DNA of 9,798 bases from Balneolales bacterium (GTDB lineage: Bacteria; Bacteroidota; Rhodothermia; Balneolales; Natronogracilivirgulaceae). The notes under the pieces were generated by a model. The model saw nothing but the letters and a program-made list of their open reading frames with translations. It searched no databases and was not told the origin of the DNA. The stretch covers positions 1-9,798 of the forward strand of contig SKYY01000067.1 of assembly GCA_007127665.1 (NCBI GenBank). Reading direction: 5' to 3'. Made by a program: the position numbers and the translations under genes. Each line of letters begins with the position of its first letter. Positions within the stretch are counted from its first letter, which is position 1. Of this stretch, positions 7,033 through 9,798 are shown one piece after another.

Positions 7033-8718
7033 ATGAGTAAAAACTTAGGAGCCCCTCCCAAAAAGAGAGACTGGTTCACCCGGTTTCTGGATGTCATTGA
7101 ATGGCTGGGCAATCTACTCCCGCATCCCGTCACGCTCTTTGCCATCTTTGCCCTTGGCATCATCATCATCAGTGGAATTGCCGATTTTTTCCAGTTGTCG
7201 GTCCCCGATCCGCGCCCGGAGGGAGCGTCCGGACGCTCGCCTGACGGTACCATCGAGGCCGTGAGCCTCATGAACGGCGACGGTCTGCGCATGATCCTTG
7301 AAAACCTGGTCACCAACTTCACGGGTTTTGCCCCGCTTGGTGTGGTGCTTGTGGCCCTTCTCGGCGTGGGTGTTGCCGAGCATTCCGGCCTGATCAGCGC
7401 CATGATCCGAGGCATCGTACTCAAAGCCGCTTCCGTAAAACCCATGAAACTGGAAAGCACCAGCGGACTGAGTCTGGGACAGAAGACCTGGTACTACAGC
7501 AAACGTCCGTTTGCCATGATCCTGGAGCCGAAGATACTGGTTACCGTGGCCATCGTTTTTACCGGGATCATATCCAACACCGCATCGGAGATCGGCTATG
7601 TGGTCCTGGTGCCGCTTGGTGCGGTGGTGTTCATGTCACTGGGACGTCATCCGCTGGCCGGACTTGCCGCGGCATTTGCCGGGGTTTCCGGTGGATACAG
7701 TGCGAACCTGCTGCTCGGCACCATCGATCCGCTGCTGGCCGGACTTACACAGGAGGCCGCGCAGCTGCTGGCTCCCGAGTACACCGTGCACGCCGCGGTC
7801 AACTACTACTTCATGGTGATCAGCGTGTTTCTGATCACGATCGTAGGCACCTGGGTGACCATACGCATCGTGGAACCGAAACTGGGTCCCTATGACCCGT
7901 CCATCGCCATGGAAGACGTCACCGACGAACAGTCCATGCAGCCATTGACCTCCCAGGAGAAGAAGGGCATCGTCTGGGCCAGTATTTCGTTCCTCGTCAT
8001 GATCGGCATCCTGCTGCTGGGCGTCATCCCGGAAAACGGCCCTCTGCGCAATCCGCAGACCGGCGAGATCCTGAACTCTCCCTTCCTCAACGGTATCGTG
8101 CCTATCATTTTCGTCGTGTTCCTGATCCCCGGCTTCGTTTTCGGCAGGGTGACCGGATCCATGCGCAACGACCGCGACATCATCGACGGCATGTCCAAGT
8201 CGATGTCCACTCTCGGGCTCTATATTGTACTCACCTTCTTTGCCGCCCAGTTCGTCGCCTTTTTCGGCTGGACCAACCTCGGGCAGATCGTGGCTGTTTC
8301 CGGTGCGCTTTTCCTGGAAAACATCGGTTTCACCGGACCCATGGCCATCATCGGGTTCATTTTCGTCTCCAGTTTCGTCAACCTGATGATGGGTTCCTCG
8401 TCGGCCAAGTGGGCTGTGACCGCTCCGGTCTTCGTGCCCATGCTGATGCTGATCGGATACAGCCCGGAGATCATCCAGGCCGCCTACCGCATCGGCGATT
8501 CGGTCACGAATGTCATCACGCCCATGATGAGCTACTTCGGTCTCATTCTGGCCTTCGCCAACAAATACGACAAGAACCTGGGCATCGGCACCATCATCAG
8601 CACCATGCTGCCGTTCACCATCTTCTTCCTGATCGGCTGGGTGATCCTGTTCTATATCTGGGTCTTCTTCCTGGGGCTGCCGGTGGGACCGGAGGCGCCG
8701 ACGTACTACACGCCGTAA
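7033..8718 (+). CDS. AbgT-family inner-membrane transporter
   Basis: This 561-residue, strongly hydrophobic protein matches the AbgT family, whose members include the E. coli p-aminobenzoyl-glutamate importer AbgT and the MtrF/YdaH sulfonamide/PABA exporters. Visible signatures are FAPLGVVLVALLGVGVAE (99-116), GRHPLAGLAAAFAGVSGGYSANLLLG (split across 204-229), TIDPLLAG with D232, and MMGSSSAKWAVTAPVFVPM (452-470). AAYRIGDSVTNVITPMM (483-499, D489) carries one of the aspartates important in YdaH/MtrF. Around a dozen hydrophobic segments are apparent. It is longer than the usual 500-odd residues, partly because of an extra segment at about 132-164 in a loop where relatives run straight into PKxxVT. 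The direction of transport and the substrate cannot be read from sequence. The upstream ArgZ-like gene suggests an amino-acid or peptide-like substrate, as inference only. Confidence 0.93.
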   Translation: MSKNLGAPPKKRDWFTRFLDVIEWLGNLLPHPVTLFAIFALGIIIISGIADFFQLSVPDPRPEGASGRSPDGTIEAVSLMNGDGLRMILENLVTNFTGFAPLGVVLVALLGVGVAEHSGLISAMIRGIVLKAASVKPMKLESTSGLSLGQKTWYYSKRPFAMILEPKILVTVAIVFTGIISNTASEIGYVVLVPLGAVVFMSLGRHPLAGLAAAFAGVSGGYSANLLLGTIDPLLAGLTQEAAQLLAPEYTVHAAVNYYFMVISVFLITIVGTWVTIRIVEPKLGPYDPSIAMEDVTDEQSMQPLTSQEKKGIVWASISFLVMIGILLLGVIPENGPLRNPQTGEILNSPFLNGIVPIIFVVFLIPGFVFGRVTGSMRNDRDIIDGMSKSMSTLGLYIVLTFFAAQFVAFFGWTNLGQIVAVSGALFLENIGFTGPMAIIGFIFVSSFVNLMMGSSSAKWAVTAPVFVPMLMLIGYSPEIIQAAYRIGDSVTNVITPMMSYFGLILAFANKYDKNLGIGTIISTMLPFTIFFLIGWVILFYIWVFFLGLPVGPEAPTYYTP

Positions 8719-8774
8719 TGACCGGTCTCCCTGAGTTCTTATACCACGTTCAAATAAATCGTCGGGAATAACAC

Positions 8775-8799
8775 AAAAAATTTCGAATGAATTTTTTTT
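8775..8799 (+). terminator. Possible weak AT-only terminator after the transporter gene
   Basis: AAAAAATT (8775-8782) and AATTTTTT (8790-8797) can pair around a 7-nt loop, and the T-run continues. The stem has no GC pairs, so it would be weak. It lies about 57 bp after the transporter stop and 48 bp before the DUF5989 start. The same AT-rich block could instead be part of the promoter for the next gene. Confidence 0.3.
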
Positions 8800-8846
8800 T
8801 GATTATTTTTTAATGATTTGAACAGAAATAAAAGGATACGTTCGGC

Positions 8847-9005
8847 ATGGGTAAAATAGGCATACTTCGTGAGTTCTGGGAGTTTTTGCGGGTGCGCAAA
8901 AAGCTCTGGCTTGCGCCGATCGTGTTCGTTCTTCTTCTGTTAGGACTGTTAATTGTGGCAACCAGCAACACGGCCCTCGCACCTTTCATATATGCCCTGT
9001 TCTGA
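8847..9005 (+). CDS. DUF5989 family small membrane protein
   Basis: This 52-residue protein starts with MGKIGILREFWEFLRVRKK and continues into one hydrophobic helix (about 21-38, WLAPIVFVLLLLGLLIVA), ending in the family-typical TALAPFIYALF. That layout, a short amphipathic helix rich in basic residues, one membrane span and a terminal APFIY, is what I know as DUF5989. Its function is unknown; members often sit near SxtJ-like membrane proteins and carbamoyltransferases in cell-surface or natural-product loci. An AAAGGA Shine-Dalgarno-like site (8831-8836) lies 10 nt before the ATG. Here it stands alone between the transporter and carA, closed by its own terminator. Codon usage and the terminator support a real gene despite its size. 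Confidence 0.85.
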   Translation: MGKIGILREFWEFLRVRKKLWLAPIVFVLLLLGLLIVATSNTALAPFIYALF

Positions 9006-9045
9006 ATTGCCCGTAGTTATCCCCGATGTATACAGATTTTTCATT

Positions 9046-9083
9046 AAAATCCGGCTCTGGCTTTTCAGTGTCGGATTTTTTTT
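9046..9083 (+). terminator. Rho-independent terminator after the DUF5989 gene
   Basis: AAAATCCG (9046-9053) pairs perfectly with CGGATTTT (9072-9079). An inner CTG/CAG stem sits on a small loop, and eight T bases run from 9076 to 9083. It ends about 80 bp after the DUF5989 stop and isolates that gene from carA. Because flanking ATTAAAA/TTTTTTTTAAT is also nearly symmetrical, it could work on the minus strand as well. Confidence 0.75.
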
Positions 9084-9241
9084 AATCCGGACGGGGCTCA
9101 GGCATGGTACCTTCGATCAGGATACCGCATATGGCCCCGTGCAAGCGGCATCCAGCGGCAGTGGACGCAATCCCCTTCCGTCTGTGACTTCTTTGACACG
9201 ATAAAACCTACCAACCACACCTGTAACCATTTCACGGTTCT

Positions 9242-9798
9242 ATGCAACAGACCAGACCTGACAAAGCGATCCTTGCACTTGCCGACGGCACAGTAGTCCA
9301 CGGCCATGCCATCGGACACCGCGGCACCACCGGCGGTGAGCTCTGCTTCAATACCAGCATGACCGGCTACCAGGAGATCTTCACCGATCCCAGCTACCAC
9401 GGGCAGCTGATGATGATGACCTACCCGCACATCGGCAACTACGGCGTATCTTCCCGCGACGACGAAGCCCGCAAAGTGATGATTTCCGGATTGATCGTCC
9501 GCGCCTTCTCCCACCACTACAGCAATACGATGGCCGACGGCGACCTGGACGGTTACCTCAAACGCAATAAAATCGTGGGTATCACCGGCATCGACACCCG
9601 CAAGCTGGTCCGCCATATCCGTGAAAAAGGGGTGCTGAACGCCGTCATCTCCAGCGAAACCGACAATGCCGATGAGCTGGTCGCAAAGGCAAAAGAGTGG
9701 CCCTCCATGGTCGGACTGGAGCTGGCAACCAAGGTCACCCGCAACGAACCGCAGACCTACAAACCCGCCGATTTCGAAGACCTGTTCCCTCAGATATC
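9242..9798 (+). CDS. carA: Carbamoyl-phosphate synthase small (glutaminase) subunit, N-terminal 185 residues; runs off the right edge
   Basis: CarA hydrolyses glutamine and channels the ammonia to CarB, which makes carbamoyl phosphate for arginine and pyrimidine synthesis. The visible part is the N-terminal small-subunit domain: LALADGTVVHGHAIG (11-25), GELCFNTSMTGYQEIFTDPS (32-51), YPHIGNYG (61-68), and the typical GITGIDTRKLVRHIREKG (113-130). The glutaminase domain with the catalytic cysteine would lie beyond base 9798. The ATG at 9242 gives the standard family start; no Shine-Dalgarno site is seen. The 158 bp between the terminator and the ATG should hold the promoter; a TTGACA hexamer occurs near 9193 but lacks a matching -10 box. 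I see no PyrR-type attenuator. Identity is secure. Confidence 0.97.
   Translation, partial: MQQTRPDKAILALADGTVVHGHAIGHRGTTGGELCFNTSMTGYQEIFTDPSYHGQLMMMTYPHIGNYGVSSRDDEARKVMISGLIVRAFSHHYSNTMADGDLDGYLKRNKIVGITGIDTRKLVRHIREKGVLNAVISSETDNADELVAKAKEWPSMVGLELATKVTRNEPQTYKPADFEDLFPQI

Noticed and set aside
8953..9204. 83-codon plus-strand frame after the transporter
   Set aside because: It starts inside the DUF5989 gene and reads through the terminator hairpin and T-run, so it is very unlikely to be expressed.
1..9798. Defence system, prophage, integrase or insertion sequence
   Set aside because: All substantial genes belong to metabolic, regulatory or transport families; no transposase, recombinase, nuclease or terminal inverted repeats were found.

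Overview
The window is about 9.8 kb of chromosomal DNA with moderate to high GC and AT-rich intergenic gaps. It most likely comes from a Bacteroidota-type bacterium of the Balneolales/Rhodothermales group. The pointers are weak Shine-Dalgarno sites, a good TAnnTTTG-type -7 box in front of the response regulator, and the flavour of the proteins. This placement is inference; no rRNA is present to test it.

Left part, minus strand (1-5826). Read in transcription order from the right, the genes are: a DUF58/vWA protein (4906-5826); a small two-helix membrane protein overlapping its end by 4 nt (4658-4909); a 256-bp gap with a nested 16-bp tandem repeat, a candidate promoter and a hairpin; an OmpR/PhoB-type response regulator (3700-4401); its HAMP histidine kinase, coupled by a 1-nt TGATG overlap (2291-3700); ferrochelatase hemH (988-2127); and glutamyl-tRNA reductase hemA (runs off the left edge). 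The last two are the first committed step and the last step of heme synthesis. All six genes read the same way, so a heme/two-component locus is possible, but the 163-bp gap before hemH could hold a separate promoter.

Right part, plus strand (5971-9798). A 144-bp divergent region separates DUF58 from an arginine-guanidine hydrolase resembling the catalytic domain of cyanobacterial ArgZ/AgrE arginine dihydrolase (5971-6873). Then come an AbgT-family membrane transporter (7033-8718), a 52-residue DUF5989 membrane protein (8847-9005) closed by a good intrinsic terminator (9046-9083), and the start of carA, carbamoyl-phosphate synthase small subunit (runs off the right edge). A nitrogen/arginine theme (arginine breakdown, transporter, carbamoyl phosphate) can be read here, but only as inference.

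I see no mobile element, CRISPR array, tRNA or rRNA, and no clear undescribed multi-gene system. The most unusual points are a five-cysteine insertion in the active-site lip region of ferrochelatase, the ArgZ-like enzyme without its usual C-terminal partner beside an AbgT transporter that carries an extra loop, the stand-alone DUF5989 gene next to carA, and the nested tandem repeat.
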